Origin: an uncultured Holosporaceae bacterium
GTDB taxonomy: Bacteria; Pseudomonadota; Alphaproteobacteria; RUG11792
DNA: 29,816 bases
Reading direction: 5' to 3'
NCBI GenBank assembly: GCA_947285985.1
Contig: CAMYPB010000003.1
Location: 1 to 29,816, forward strand
A model generated the notes under the pieces. It ran no database searches and was not told the origin of the DNA. It saw nothing but the letters and a program-made list of their open reading frames with translations. Below are positions 7,793 through 15,907 of the stretch, piece after piece (within the stretch, counting starts at the first letter, position 1; the number at the start of each line of letters is the position of its first letter). The position numbers and the translations under genes are program-made.

Positions 7793-8407
7793 ATGAAATT
7801 TCATGTATTAGGTAGCGAGAATGTCTCTGTCGGAGAATTAGAGCTTTCGGATGATGTATTTTGTGTGTTACCCAGAAAAGATATACTGTCGAGGGTTGTT
7901 TTGTGGCAGTTATCTAAAAGGAGAAGTGGCACACATGCTGTTAAGGGAAAATCTGATGTGCACGGTACGACAAGGAAGATGTATCGTCAAAAAGGTACTG
8001 GCGGTGCCCGTCATGGTTCCCGAAAAGCTGTGCAGTTTAGAGGTGGTGGTGTTGTGTTCGGTCCTGTATTGAGGGATCACAGTTTATCTTTACCAAAGAA
8101 AATACGTAAACTGGGATTGAAGATGGCTTTGTCAGATAAAGTGAGAAATGGTAGCTTGTTAATTGTTGATTCTTTACATCATGTTGATTTTATGAAGACT
8201 GCAGATTTTGTGCGTAGATTTAAAGAGGTAGGTTCTGCTTTGTTTATCGATAGTTTGCATAGTGATTCTGTTGCTCGTGCTCTTTCTAATGTGGTAGGCT
8301 TCGATTTTTTGCCACAAATAGGTTTAAATGTTTATGATATAATAAAAAAAGATAAATTGATTATGTCTGTGAATGCTGTGCAAGACCTAGAAAGGAGATT
8401 GATATGA
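7793..8407 (+). CDS. rplD: 50S ribosomal protein L4
   Basis: Large-subunit protein whose extended loop lines the peptide exit tunnel; in E. coli it also represses the S10 operon. It has 204 residues, usual length. The tunnel loop is recognisable around residues 44-92, with KMYRQKGTGGARHGSRKAVQ and FRGGGVVFGP. The ATG at 7793 follows AGGGAAAA. Its stop overlaps the rplW start as ATGA, so translation of L23 is probably coupled. Confidence 0.96.
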   Translation: MKFHVLGSENVSVGELELSDDVFCVLPRKDILSRVVLWQLSKRRSGTHAVKGKSDVHGTTRKMYRQKGTGGARHGSRKAVQFRGGGVVFGPVLRDHSLSLPKKIRKLGLKMALSDKVRNGSLLIVDSLHHVDFMKTADFVRRFKEVGSALFIDSLHSDSVARALSNVVGFDFLPQIGLNVYDIIKKDKLIMSVNAVQDLERRLI

Positions 8408-8718
8408 AAAATTATGTTTGTGAGGCCCATTGTAATGGTTACGATGTAATTCGTCTCCCTATATTGACAGAGAAGTCTAGCTCTTTATTAGATCTTGCTA
8501 ACGTTTATGTTTTTAAAGTGTCAATTGGTGCGAATAAATGTGAGATAAAGCGTCTAGTGGAAATGATTTTTAATGTAAAAGTACAATCTGTGAATACTCT
8601 TGTTACCAAGGGTAAGGTTAAGGTTTTTAAAGGTTTAAAAGGTCGTCGTTCTAATTATAAAAAAGCTTTAGTGCGTTTAGAAGATGGTCATAAGATAGAT
8701 CTTGGTGTTGGAGTTTAG
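8404..8718 (+). CDS. rplW: 50S ribosomal protein L23
   Basis: Protein at the exit of the peptide tunnel, docking site for trigger factor and the signal recognition particle. At 104 residues it is of normal length. The N-terminal part carries IRLPILTEKSS, matching the family I.rPiiTEKs signature, and the later segment GKVKVFKGLKGRRSNYKKA is the conserved basic loop. Its ATG overlaps the rplD stop by 4 bp, with AAAGGAG just upstream within rplD. Confidence 0.96.
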   Translation: MKNYVCEAHCNGYDVIRLPILTEKSSSLLDLANVYVFKVSIGANKCEIKRLVEMIFNVKVQSVNTLVTKGKVKVFKGLKGRRSNYKKALVRLEDGHKIDLGVGV

Positions 8719-8723
8719 ATTAT

Positions 8724-9545
8724 ATGGGATTAAAGCATTATAATTCAGTTACAGCTTCTCAAAGACAGCTAATTAACATAGATAGGGACGATCTTTGGAG
8801 TGGAAGTCCGTTTAAGGGCTTGACGGAATGCAAAATTAATAGAGCTGGTCGTAATAATCATGGACATATTACTGTTTGGAATCGTGGTGGTGGTCATAAA
8901 AGGCGATATAGAAAGATAGATTTTTTGCGTAACAAGAAAGATATTAGTGCTGTTGTGGAGAGGTTAGAGTATGATCCGAACAGAAGTGCTTTCATCGCGT
9001 TAGTAAAGTATGAGGACGGTGAGTACAGATATGTAATAGCTCCTCAAAAAATCAAGATAGGAGATAAGATAATTTCTTCAGGTAAGGCTGATGTAAAACC
9101 GGGTAACGCTATGTACTTGAAAAATGTTCCAATTGGTACGATTGTTCATAATGTTGAATTGAAAATAGGGAAAGGAGCGCAGTTGGCTCGTTCTGCTGGA
9201 GTCGGTGTGCAGGTTGTTGGTCGTGATGGAAATAGTGTAGTATTAAGACTTCCTTCTGGTGAGCAAAGAGTTGTAGATGGTGACTGTATGGCTACCGTGG
9301 GTGTTGTTTCTAATCCTGATCATCAAAATAGGAGTTATGGAAAAGCGGGTAGAAGTCGATGGTTAGGGCGTAGGCCGTGTGTGAGGGGAGTTGCTATGAA
9401 CCCTATAGATCACCCACATGGTGGTGGAGAAGGGAAGACTTCTGGTGGAAGGCACCCTGTTACGCCATGGGGTATTTCTACTAAAGGGAAGAAAACCAGA
9501 CGCAATAAGCGTACTGCTAAGTATATAGTTTCAAGACGTAAATAA
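8724..9545 (+). CDS. rplB: 50S ribosomal protein L2
   Basis: Universally conserved 23S rRNA-binding protein required for subunit association and near the peptidyl-transferase centre. It has 273 residues, the standard size. The N-terminal ITVWNRGGGHKRRYR and C-terminal NPIDHPHGGGEGKTSGGRHP segments are diagnostic; His230 corresponds to the functionally important His229 of E. coli. The Shine-Dalgarno is weak and the gene starts 5 bp after rplW, suggesting coupling. By hand count 18 of its 34 glycine codons are GGT, unlike mrdA. Confidence 0.98.
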   Translation: MGLKHYNSVTASQRQLINIDRDDLWSGSPFKGLTECKINRAGRNNHGHITVWNRGGGHKRRYRKIDFLRNKKDISAVVERLEYDPNRSAFIALVKYEDGEYRYVIAPQKIKIGDKIISSGKADVKPGNAMYLKNVPIGTIVHNVELKIGKGAQLARSAGVGVQVVGRDGNSVVLRLPSGEQRVVDGDCMATVGVVSNPDHQNRSYGKAGRSRWLGRRPCVRGVAMNPIDHPHGGGEGKTSGGRHPVTPWGISTKGKKTRRNKRTAKYIVSRRK

Positions 9546-9557
9546 AGGGGTATATTT

Positions 9558-9833
9558 GTGAGTAGATCTGTTTGGAAAGGGCCTTTTTTTGATAGGTATT
9601 TAGTGAAGAAGGCTGAGTTGATTAAGTCTTCTGGTCGTTCTGAAGTGGTCAAGATTTGGTCGAGGCGTTCGACGGTGCTACCCCAATTTGTTGGGATAAC
9701 TTTTGGGGTGCATAATGGTAAGAAGTTTGTTCCTATAACTGTAAATGAAGAGATGGTGGGGCACAAATTTGGGGAGTTTGCCCCCACTCGTACCTATTAT
9801 GGGCATGGTGCAGATAAAAAAGCTAGGAGATGA
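9558..9833 (+). CDS. rpsS: 30S ribosomal protein S19
   Basis: Head protein of the 30S subunit that contacts the A-site tRNA and bridges to the 50S. It has 91 residues, normal. It starts at GTG 9558 (SRSVWKGPFFDRYLVKKAE) after AAAGGGG; that N terminus is the family standard. The C-terminal VGHKFGEFAPTRTYYGHGAD is typical. The AGGAG of rplV is embedded in its last codons. Confidence 0.97.
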   Translation: MSRSVWKGPFFDRYLVKKAELIKSSGRSEVVKIWSRRSTVLPQFVGITFGVHNGKKFVPITVNEEMVGHKFGEFAPTRTYYGHGADKKARR

Positions 9834-9835
9834 TT

Positions 9836-10180
9836 ATGAATAGCAGAGTTGCTAAGGCTGTATTGCGAAGATTGAGGATTAGTCCTCAAAAATTAAATAT
9901 AGTTGTGTCTATGATTCGTGGTATGAACGTCGATAGAGCTGTGGGGGTTTTGTTGTATTCCAAAAAGCGTGTTGCTACTGATGTTCGGAAGACGTTGTTA
10001 TCCGCTATATCTAATGCTGAGAATAACCATGGTTTAAGAAGAGAGTTGTTGTACATAAAGGAGGCTTACGTTGGTTATAGTTTAAAATTGAAAAGATTTC
10101 ATCCACGCGGCCGTGGTCGTGGTGGGTCTGTCGTGAAGCCATTTAGTCATTTTAGCGTGATTTTAGAAGAAAGAGAATAG
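9836..10180 (+). CDS. rplV: 50S ribosomal protein L22
   Basis: Large-subunit protein whose beta-hairpin lines the exit tunnel. The ATG at 9836 gives 115 codons including stop and lies 6 bases after AGGAG (9825-9829). The in-frame ATG at 9830, overlapping the rpsS stop, has no room for a Shine-Dalgarno. LRRLRISPQKLNIVVSMIRG near the N terminus, and the hairpin with KRFHPRGRGRGGSVVKPFSH, are family features. Confidence 0.96.
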   Translation: MNSRVAKAVLRRLRISPQKLNIVVSMIRGMNVDRAVGVLLYSKKRVATDVRKTLLSAISNAENNHGLRRELLYIKEAYVGYSLKLKRFHPRGRGRGGSVVKPFSHFSVILEERE

Positions 10181-10191
10181 AGGATTGTGGT

Positions 10192-10848
10192 ATGGGACAG
10201 AAAGTTAATCCAGTGGGGTTTAGATTGGGTGTTTTAAGAACATGGAACTCTAAATGGTTTTCGGATAAGAATTATTCAAAGCTGTTATTACAGGATATAC
10301 AAATTAGGAAATATATACAAAAGCATTGTTCTTCTGCTGGTGTTGCTGGTGTTGTTATTGAGCGCCCTGCTAAGAAAGCTTGTGTGGATATCTATGCATC
10401 TAGACCCGGCATTTTGATTGGGAAGAGTGGCACTGATTTAGATAACTTAAAATTAAAGATTTCTGATATTACTGGTTCTGACGTAATTATTAATGTCGTT
10501 AACGTTAGGAAGCCAGAACTCAGCGCATACTTGGTGGCAGAGAGTATTGCGTATCAGATTGAGAAAAGGGTCTCTTATAGGAGGGCTATGAAAAAGGCTA
10601 TGCAGTCTGCTGTGAGAATGGGTGCCTTAGGAATTAAATGTAGTGTTTCAGGACGTTTGGGGGGTGCAGAGATTGCCCGTACTGAATGGTACAGGGATGG
10701 GAGGGTTCCTCTTCATACCTTGAGGTCAGATGTCGATTTCAGTGTTGGTACTGCAAGGACAACGTATGGGATATGCGGAGTGAAGGTTTGGATATACAGG
10801 GGCGATCGAGAGATCAGTGGCCTGTTTCCCAAAGAGAGTCGTGTGTAG
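10192..10848 (+). CDS. rpsC: 30S ribosomal protein S3
   Basis: Protein at the mRNA entry channel of the 30S subunit, with mRNA helicase role. It has 218 residues, close to the usual 210-235. MGQKVNPVGFRLGV is the invariant start. A KH domain shows the loop RPGILIGKSG (GKSG at 77-80). The C-terminal domain has KKAMQSAVRMGALGIKCSVS and GRLGGAEIARTEWYRDGRVP. It lies between rplV and rplP as in nearly all bacteria. Confidence 0.97.
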   Translation: MGQKVNPVGFRLGVLRTWNSKWFSDKNYSKLLLQDIQIRKYIQKHCSSAGVAGVVIERPAKKACVDIYASRPGILIGKSGTDLDNLKLKISDITGSDVIINVVNVRKPELSAYLVAESIAYQIEKRVSYRRAMKKAMQSAVRMGALGIKCSVSGRLGGAEIARTEWYRDGRVPLHTLRSDVDFSVGTARTTYGICGVKVWIYRGDREISGLFPKESRV

Positions 10849-10869
10849 TGAGAGGAGGTTTTTTGTTTT

Positions 10870-11280
10870 ATGATGTCTCCAAAAAAAACGAAATTTAGGA
10901 AGGCTTTTAAAGGTAGGATAAAGGGCAATACGCTAGTAGGATCTTCTGTGAGTTTTGGTAGTTATGGCCTAAAGGCTGTAGAGCCAGCAAGAGTGAATGC
11001 TAGGCAATTAGAAGCGGCCAGAAGGGCGATCTCTAGATATATAAAGAGGGCTGGTCGAGTTTGGATTAGAGTTTTTACTGACATACCTGTTTCTAAAAAG
11101 CCTGCAGAGGTTCGTATGGGTAGTGGAAAGGGATCCCCAGAGTATTGGGCATCTAGGATTCATCCTGGTCGTGTGATATTTGAATTAGATGGTGTTTCTG
11201 AGGAGGTAGCTATGGAGGCTTTTGCTCTTGCTTCTTCGAAATTGCCAATCCGTACAAAATTTGTTAAGCGTGTAGTATGA
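10870..11280 (+). CDS. rplP: 50S ribosomal protein L16
   Basis: Large-subunit protein at the A site, important for late 50S maturation and tRNA positioning. It has 136 residues, normal. It starts at ATG 10870 (MMSPKKTKFRKAFKGRIKG), aligning with the usual MLSPKRTKFRK; an AGAGGAGG stretch lies about 10 bases upstream. The VARVNAR-type segment EPARVNARQLEAARRAI and the C-terminal PIRTKFVKR are diagnostic. Confidence 0.97.
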   Translation: MMSPKKTKFRKAFKGRIKGNTLVGSSVSFGSYGLKAVEPARVNARQLEAARRAISRYIKRAGRVWIRVFTDIPVSKKPAEVRMGSGKGSPEYWASRIHPGRVIFELDGVSEEVAMEAFALASSKLPIRTKFVKRVV

Positions 11281-11295
11281 TTGAGGTTGTTAAGG

Positions 11296-11493
11296 ATGAA
11301 ATTTGCTGATTTATTGAACAAAGATGCAAAAGAATTGTATGATTTGTATTTTACATTGAAAAAAGAGTATTTAAATTTGCGCATTTTGGCTAAGACAACG
11401 CAAGAAATTAAGACGTCTTCAATAAAGAGTTGTAAAAAAAATATAGCAAGAGTGAAAACTCGTTTGCATCAGTTGTATTGTTGCGGGAGATAA
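11296..11493 (+). CDS. rpmC: 50S ribosomal protein L29
   Basis: Small helical-hairpin protein near the tunnel exit. The ATG at 11296 (65 residues) is preceded by TGAGG with 9-base spacing; an in-frame TTG at 11281 directly after the rplP stop would add five residues and is less likely. The pattern MKFADLLNKDAKELYDLY followed by EYLNLRILAKTTQEI and KKNIARVKTRLHQ matches L29. It lies between rplP and rpsQ as expected. Confidence 0.93.
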   Translation: MKFADLLNKDAKELYDLYFTLKKEYLNLRILAKTTQEIKTSSIKSCKKNIARVKTRLHQLYCCGR

Positions 11494-11496
11494 TTT

Positions 11497-11730
11497 ATGC
11501 CAAGTCGTATCTTATATGGTGTTGTTGTTAGTGATAAAAATGATAAAACTGTTCTTGTCGAAGTTGAGGATCGTGTTCTGCACCCGATATATAAGAAATA
11601 TGTAAGGAGACATCGAAAGTATGCTGTGCATGACGAGAATAACACATGCAAGGTTGGTGATCTTGTTAAAATATTAGAGTCGCGCCCTTTTTCGAAAACA
11701 AAAAGATGGATTATTGATTGTAGGGTATAA
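11497..11730 (+). CDS. rpsQ: 30S ribosomal protein S17
   Basis: OB-fold 16S rRNA-binding protein important for early 30S assembly. It has 77 residues, the normal length. MPSRILYGVVVSDKNDKTVL corresponds to the family start (mpkriL.G.Vvs.k.dKTv.V), with HPIYKKYVRRHRKYAVHDE and ESRPFSKTKRW in the second half. It begins 3 bp after rpmC. Confidence 0.96.
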   Translation: MPSRILYGVVVSDKNDKTVLVEVEDRVLHPIYKKYVRRHRKYAVHDENNTCKVGDLVKILESRPFSKTKRWIIDCRV

Positions 11731-11745
11731 TTAGGAGTTCGTGTT

Positions 11746-12114
11746 ATGATTCAAGCAGAGTCGAGGATGAGTGTTGCTGATAATTCTGGTGCCAAAGAGG
11801 TTATGTGTATAAAAGTACTTGGTGGTTCGAGGAGGAGGTATGCTGGTGTTGGAGACGTTATCGTCGTATCTATAAAGGATGCTATACCAAGAGGAAAAGT
11901 AAAAAAAGGAGATATACACAAAGCTGTTGTTGTCAGGACGAAACATCCAATTAGAAGGAGTGATGGGATGCAGATTAGATTTGATAAGAATGCAGTTGTA
12001 TTAATAGATAAACAAGGTGAACCTGTGGGAAGTCGTATTTTTGGGCCTGTAACTAGAGAGTTAAGAGGGGCGGGTTATATGAAAATTATATCGTTGGCAC
12101 CGGAGGTTTTGTGA
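11746..12114 (+). CDS. rplN: 50S ribosomal protein L14
   Basis: Large-subunit protein at the interface with 16S rRNA and the binding site of the silencing factor RsfS. It has 122 residues, standard. MIQAESRMSVADNSGAKEVM and GDIHKAVVVRTKHPIRRSDG are conserved L14 sequences. It is the first gene of the classical spc set; here there is no promoter or terminator between it and rpsQ. Confidence 0.97.
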   Translation: MIQAESRMSVADNSGAKEVMCIKVLGGSRRRYAGVGDVIVVSIKDAIPRGKVKKGDIHKAVVVRTKHPIRRSDGMQIRFDKNAVVLIDKQGEPVGSRIFGPVTRELRGAGYMKIISLAPEVL

Positions 12115-12115
12115 T

Positions 12116-12445
12116 ATGTCGCAAATGAAATACAAGGTAAAAAGAGGTGACACAGTACAAGTGATAACAGGAAAATACAAGGGTATCAGAGGGGTTGTTA
12201 GGAAGGTTTTTTTAAATGATCACAAAGTTCTAGTTGAGAATGTCAATGTGGTTACGAGAAATGTGAAACCTGATTATAAGTATCCTCAGGGAACTTTTAA
12301 AAAAGAGATGCCTATAGATATTTCAAATGTTTTACTTATTGATCCTTCCACAGATAAACCTGGAAGGGTTGGCTATGTATTAGATACGAATGTTGGTAAA
12401 AAAGTGCGTTGTTTTAAAAAGACAGGCACTATTTTGGGTAGTTAG
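12116..12445 (+). CDS. rplX: 50S ribosomal protein L24
   Basis: Assembly-initiating protein of the 50S subunit. It has 109 residues, with a KOW motif near the N terminus (YKVKRGDTVQVITGKYKGIR) and NVNVVTRNVKPDYKYPQG in the middle. The ATG at 12116 is 9 bases after GGAGG (12102-12106), which lies inside the end of rplN. The alternative ATG at 12125 also fits the family but is further from that site. Confidence 0.95.
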   Translation: MSQMKYKVKRGDTVQVITGKYKGIRGVVRKVFLNDHKVLVENVNVVTRNVKPDYKYPQGTFKKEMPIDISNVLLIDPSTDKPGRVGYVLDTNVGKKVRCFKKTGTILGS

Positions 12446-12459
12446 GATGAAGGGGCGCT

Positions 12460-12999
12460 ATGAGTTATTCTAAATATAGGTTTTTTACAGAGATAAGGGC
12501 TGCTTTGAAGGAGCAATTGGGTGTTGTAAATGATTTTATGATTCCAAGATTAGACAAAGTGGTAATAAATTGTTGTTCTTCTGAGGGAGCGCATGATGGT
12601 AAGATTTTAAAAGCACTTGTTGATGATTTGATGGTGATTTCTGGGCAGAAGCCTCTTATCACTAAAGCTAAGAAGTCTATAGCTGGGTTTAAGATAAGAG
12701 AGGGGATGAGTCTAGGGGCAAAGGTTACTTTACGAAAAGATCGTATGTATGAGTTTATAGATAGGCTTGTGTATATGGCTTTGCCTAGGGTCCGCGATTT
12801 TAGGGGGTTATCTAGTAAAGGATTTGATGGAAGAGGGAATTTTTCTATGGGGATTAAGGAACAGATTATTTTTCCAGAGATTGATTATGATAAGGTAGAT
12901 AAGGTTAGGGGGTTCGATATTACCATTTGTACTACAGCTCGTAATAATCAGGATGCGCTTACTTTGTTGAAATATCTGAATTTCCCGTTTGCAAATTGA
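12460..12999 (+). CDS. rplE: 50S ribosomal protein L5
   Basis: 5S rRNA-binding protein of the central protuberance that contacts P-site tRNA and S13. It has 179 residues, standard. MIPRLDKVVINCCSSEGAHD, GQKPLITKAKKSIAGFKIRE, and LPRVRDFRGLSSKGFDGRGN are family-specific. AAGGGGCG upstream of the ATG is a usable Shine-Dalgarno. Confidence 0.97.
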   Translation: MSYSKYRFFTEIRAALKEQLGVVNDFMIPRLDKVVINCCSSEGAHDGKILKALVDDLMVISGQKPLITKAKKSIAGFKIREGMSLGAKVTLRKDRMYEFIDRLVYMALPRVRDFRGLSSKGFDGRGNFSMGIKEQIIFPEIDYDKVDKVRGFDITICTTARNNQDALTLLKYLNFPFAN

Positions 13000-13024
13000 A
13001 GAAAATTTTTGAGGTTTTTATAAT

Positions 13025-13330
13025 ATGGCAAAAAAAAGTGCTATTGAACACAATAATAGAAGAAAAGTTTTAGTTAGTAATAAAAGTGCTAGTAGATCTT
13101 TTCTTAAGGGGGTTATAATGGATAAGGGTACTTCCTTTGAGGAGAGGATTAAGGCTGTACATAGATTGTCAGAGATGCCGAGAAATTCTGCAGCTGTTAG
13201 AGTACGTAATAGGTGTTCTATAACGGGAAGAGCTCGAGGTGTTTATAGAAAATTTGGTATGTCTAGGATAGCAGTGAGAGAATTTGCTTCTTATGGGTTT
13301 TTACCAGGTGTTATAAAGGCAAGTTGGTAG
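13025..13330 (+). CDS. rpsN: 30S ribosomal protein S14 (zinc-free long form)
   Basis: Head protein of the 30S subunit. It has 101 residues, the long form; the C-terminal region reads NRCSITGRARGVYRKFGMSR with only one Cys of the zinc-binding type's four, so this is the zinc-independent version usual in proteobacteria. The start MAKKSAIEHNNRRKVLV is typical. It is located between rplE and rpsH as expected. Confidence 0.96.
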   Translation: MAKKSAIEHNNRRKVLVSNKSASRSFLKGVIMDKGTSFEERIKAVHRLSEMPRNSAAVRVRNRCSITGRARGVYRKFGMSRIAVREFASYGFLPGVIKASW

Positions 13331-13338
13331 GTGGTTTT

Positions 13339-13737
13339 ATGGTTGATTCTATAAGTGATTTCGTTACAAGAATTAGAAATGCGCAGGCTTCATGTAAAAA
13401 AACTGTTGATTCTCCTATGTCTTTTATGAGAGAAAGTATAGCCAAGGTTTTACTAGATGAGGGTTATATAAGCAGCTATTCGGTTTTAGATGCAAATGAA
13501 GGGCGTACGCATAAAGTTATAAGGTTGGAGTTGAAATATTTTGATGGTAAACCTGTTATAAATGATATTCGCATTGTCTCTAAACCAGGACGTAGGGTCT
13601 ATTCTTCCATAAATAGATTACCTTTGGTTAGGAATGGTCTTGGGATAAATATCCTGTCTACGGATAGGGGTGTGATGTCCGATGTTAAAGCAAAGAGTTT
13701 GTCTCTTGGTGGTGAAGTTCTTTGTTCTATTTTCTAA
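13339..13737 (+). CDS. rpsH: 30S ribosomal protein S8
   Basis: 16S rRNA-binding protein for the platform of the 30S subunit; in E. coli it represses the spc operon. The ATG at 13339 gives 132 residues starting MVDSISDFVTRIRNAQ, the family norm, after GTAGGTGG. The longer in-frame TTG at 13324 overlaps rpsN and is unlikely. The C-terminal STDRGVMSDVKAKSLSLGGE is characteristic. Confidence 0.96.
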   Translation: MVDSISDFVTRIRNAQASCKKTVDSPMSFMRESIAKVLLDEGYISSYSVLDANEGRTHKVIRLELKYFDGKPVINDIRIVSKPGRRVYSSINRLPLVRNGLGINILSTDRGVMSDVKAKSLSLGGEVLCSIF

Positions 13738-13749
13738 AGGAGGGTTTTT

Positions 13750-14283
13750 ATGTCGAGAATAGGTAAGCATCGGGTGGTCGTTCCATCGGATGTGCGTTGC
13801 TCTTTTTCTGAGAATGTTATTCGCTTAGAAAAAAATGGTATGGAAAGATTTTATAATGTACCTTCTTGTATCAATGTTGAGAGAGATGATAATGGTATAA
13901 TATTAAGACCTCTCAATCTGGATAAGGTATCTAGGTCTTGTTGGGGTACCACTCAAAGGAACCTTGTTAATATTATCAAGGGATTGAAAGAAGGTTTTAA
14001 GATAGAGATGGAATTGGTTGGTGTTGGTTATAAAGCTTCTGTTAATGGTACTAAGTTGTTATTACAGCTTGGGTTTAGTCACGATATAGAGTATGAATTT
14101 CCAATGGGTATAACAATAGAGTGTCCTAAGCCTACATCTATTGTGGTTTCTGGAAATTGTAAAAAACTGGTGGGTGATGTGGCCGCCGTTTTGAGGAGTT
14201 ATAGAAAGCCAGAGCCATATAAAGGCAAGGGGATTATGAAGTCGGGAGAGTTCTTGTATAGAAAAGAGGGGAAGAAGAAGTAA
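13750..14283 (+). CDS. rplF: 50S ribosomal protein L6
   Basis: Large-subunit protein near the factor-binding centre. It has 177 residues, standard. MSRIGKHRVVVPSDV is the usual start, and the second domain shows VGVGYKASVNGTKLLLQLGF followed by PEPYKGKGI, the best-conserved L6 signature. AAAGGAGGG ahead of the ATG is an almost perfect Shine-Dalgarno. Confidence 0.97.
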   Translation: MSRIGKHRVVVPSDVRCSFSENVIRLEKNGMERFYNVPSCINVERDDNGIILRPLNLDKVSRSCWGTTQRNLVNIIKGLKEGFKIEMELVGVGYKASVNGTKLLLQLGFSHDIEYEFPMGITIECPKPTSIVVSGNCKKLVGDVAAVLRSYRKPEPYKGKGIMKSGEFLYRKEGKKK

Positions 14284-14285
14284 AA

Positions 14286-14648
14286 ATGATTACACCATTG
14301 CAATTACGTACTAGGCGCAAAGTTAGACAGCGTTTTAAGATATCGAGGATCATTTGTAGTAAGTATAGGCTGGTAATACATAGGACGAATAGGCATATAT
14401 ACGCTCAGATTTTGGATTCTAATGGTTCCAATACGTTAGTTTCTGTTTCTTCTTTATCTAGTACAATTAAGGATAAGAATTTAGGTTTTGGCAACAAGGA
14501 ATCCGCTTTTTGGGTTGGTAAGTTATTGGCTATAGAGGCGTCGAAGAAACACATATCAGATGTTGTTTTTGATAGATCTGGTTTCCTTTATCATGGTCGT
14601 GTTAAAGCTCTTGCTGATGGTGCGAGAGAAGAAGGGCTACGCTTTTAG
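14286..14648 (+). CDS. rplR: 50S ribosomal protein L18
   Basis: 5S rRNA-binding protein of the central protuberance. It has 120 residues, standard. RLVIHRTNRHIYAQILD corresponds to the RL.V.RSN.hiyaQviD segment, and the end HGRVKALADGAREEGLRF is the classical C terminus. It starts 2 bp after the rplF stop with the GGGGAAGAAG of the rplF end acting as ribosome-binding site. Confidence 0.96.
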   Translation: MITPLQLRTRRKVRQRFKISRIICSKYRLVIHRTNRHIYAQILDSNGSNTLVSVSSLSSTIKDKNLGFGNKESAFWVGKLLAIEASKKHISDVVFDRSGFLYHGRVKALADGAREEGLRF

Positions 14649-14671
14649 CTTTTTATTAAGGTGTTTGTAGT

Positions 14672-15220
14672 ATGTTAAAGTCGGTTAGTAGCAATCACGA
14701 ACAGATGATTGAGAAGTTGGTTAGCGTTCGTCGTGTGACGAAAGTTGTGAAAGGTGGTAAAAATATGCGCTTTTCGGCTCTTGTTGTTGTAGGAGATGGA
14801 AATGGGAGTGTTGGCTATGCTTCTGCAAAAGCGCGGGAAGTTCCAGATGCAGTGAAAAAAGCCTGTGAAAAAGCAAAGAAATCTATGATTAAAATTTCTT
14901 TGAAAGAGGGGCGTACTTTACGTCATGATGTATCCGCTAAAGTGGGAGCAGGGCATGTTTTCTTGAGAATGGCGCCTGTTGGAACAGGGGTCATAGCAGG
15001 TGGTCCTATGAGGGCTGTTTTTGAAGCTGTAGGGATTCAGGACATTGTTAGTAAATCGGTTGGATCAGGGAATTATCATAATGTTGTCCGTGCAACCTTT
15101 AAGGCACTTAGCAGTATTGTTCCACCAAGGCAGATTGCCGCGAAGTTGGGTAAAAAATTGTCAGAGGTCTTATTCCGTAGGCGTGATAATGGTAGTTTTG
15201 TTTCTGATTTCGATAAGTAG
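14672..15220 (+). CDS. rpsE: 30S ribosomal protein S5
   Basis: Small-subunit protein at the mRNA entry channel, involved in accuracy and helicase activity. It has 182 residues. The double-stranded RNA-binding fold is clear (RRVTKVVKGGKNMRFSALVV, GSVGYASAKAREVPDAVKKA) and the C-terminal domain has GTGVIAGGPMRAVFEAVGI and GSGNYHNVVRATFKAL. Its usual partners rplR and rpmD flank it. Confidence 0.97.
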   Translation: MLKSVSSNHEQMIEKLVSVRRVTKVVKGGKNMRFSALVVVGDGNGSVGYASAKAREVPDAVKKACEKAKKSMIKISLKEGRTLRHDVSAKVGAGHVFLRMAPVGTGVIAGGPMRAVFEAVGIQDIVSKSVGSGNYHNVVRATFKALSSIVPPRQIAAKLGKKLSEVLFRRRDNGSFVSDFDK

Positions 15221-15238
15221 TTTTTATGGTGATTGGGT

Positions 15239-15427
15239 ATGGAAAATTCTGAAAAAATAGTGGTCGTAAGGCAGGTGGGGAGTGCTATAAGGCGCAGTAA
15301 AAAGCAGTCCTTTTATTTGAAGTCTTTAGGGTTGAGGCATGTGGGTTCAGAGAAAAAATTAATATTAAATAATTCTGTTCTTGCATTGATAAAAAAAGTG
15401 TCGCATATAGTAGAGGTTATTTCATAG
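15239..15427 (+). CDS. rpmD: 50S ribosomal protein L30
   Basis: Small large-subunit protein. The ATG at 15239 gives 62 residues, normal for L30, and is 6 bases after GGTGA; the TTG at 15233 is a less likely start. IVVVRQVGSAIRRSKKQSFY and LKSLGLRHVGSEKKLILNN match the family L..tLkaLGLrk....v. pattern. It lies between rpsE and rplO as expected. Confidence 0.94.
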   Translation: MENSEKIVVVRQVGSAIRRSKKQSFYLKSLGLRHVGSEKKLILNNSVLALIKKVSHIVEVIS

Positions 15428-15435
15428 GTATTTTT

Positions 15436-15894
15436 ATGTTTAAGTTGAACGATTTACGCGATAATACAGGTGCAAGACAATGCAAAAAGTGTCTTGGGCG
15501 TGGTATTGGTTCTGGAAAAGGCAAAACTTCAGGAAGAGGAGGTAAGGGGCAGACTGCTCGCTCTGGCGTCAGGTTGAATGGTTTTGAAGGGGGACAGACG
15601 CCTTTGTATCGTCGTCTGCCGAAGCGTGGTTTTACTAGCTTGCTTGGTAGGCACGCCTGTGAGCTTGATTTTTGTAAAGTGAACAGTATCATATCAAGAG
15701 GTCTATTACATGGTGATGCGGTTATAGATCGCGATTTCCTTGTTAGTATTGGTTATATTAAGAATCATGTAAAAGAGATTTGTTTGCTTGCCAATGGGAG
15801 TTGTAATTCTCAAGTTAATTTTGTAGTATCGCGTGCTAGTGCTAAAGCCGTCGAGATGGTCGAGCGATCCGGTGGAAGTGTGGTTTTTGAGTAA
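15436..15894 (+). CDS. rplO: 50S ribosomal protein L15
   Basis: Late-assembly protein of the 50S subunit. It has 152 residues, normal. The glycine- and lysine-rich N-terminal tail RGIGSGKGKTSGRGGKGQTA is diagnostic, followed by GFEGGQTPLYRRLPKRGF. The C-terminal domain SRASAKAVEMVERSGGSVVF is also typical. It sits 13 bp ahead of secY. Confidence 0.97.
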   Translation: MFKLNDLRDNTGARQCKKCLGRGIGSGKGKTSGRGGKGQTARSGVRLNGFEGGQTPLYRRLPKRGFTSLLGRHACELDFCKVNSIISRGLLHGDAVIDRDFLVSIGYIKNHVKEICLLANGSCNSQVNFVVSRASAKAVEMVERSGGSVVFE

Positions 15895-15907
15895 TAGGTG
15901 ATAACAG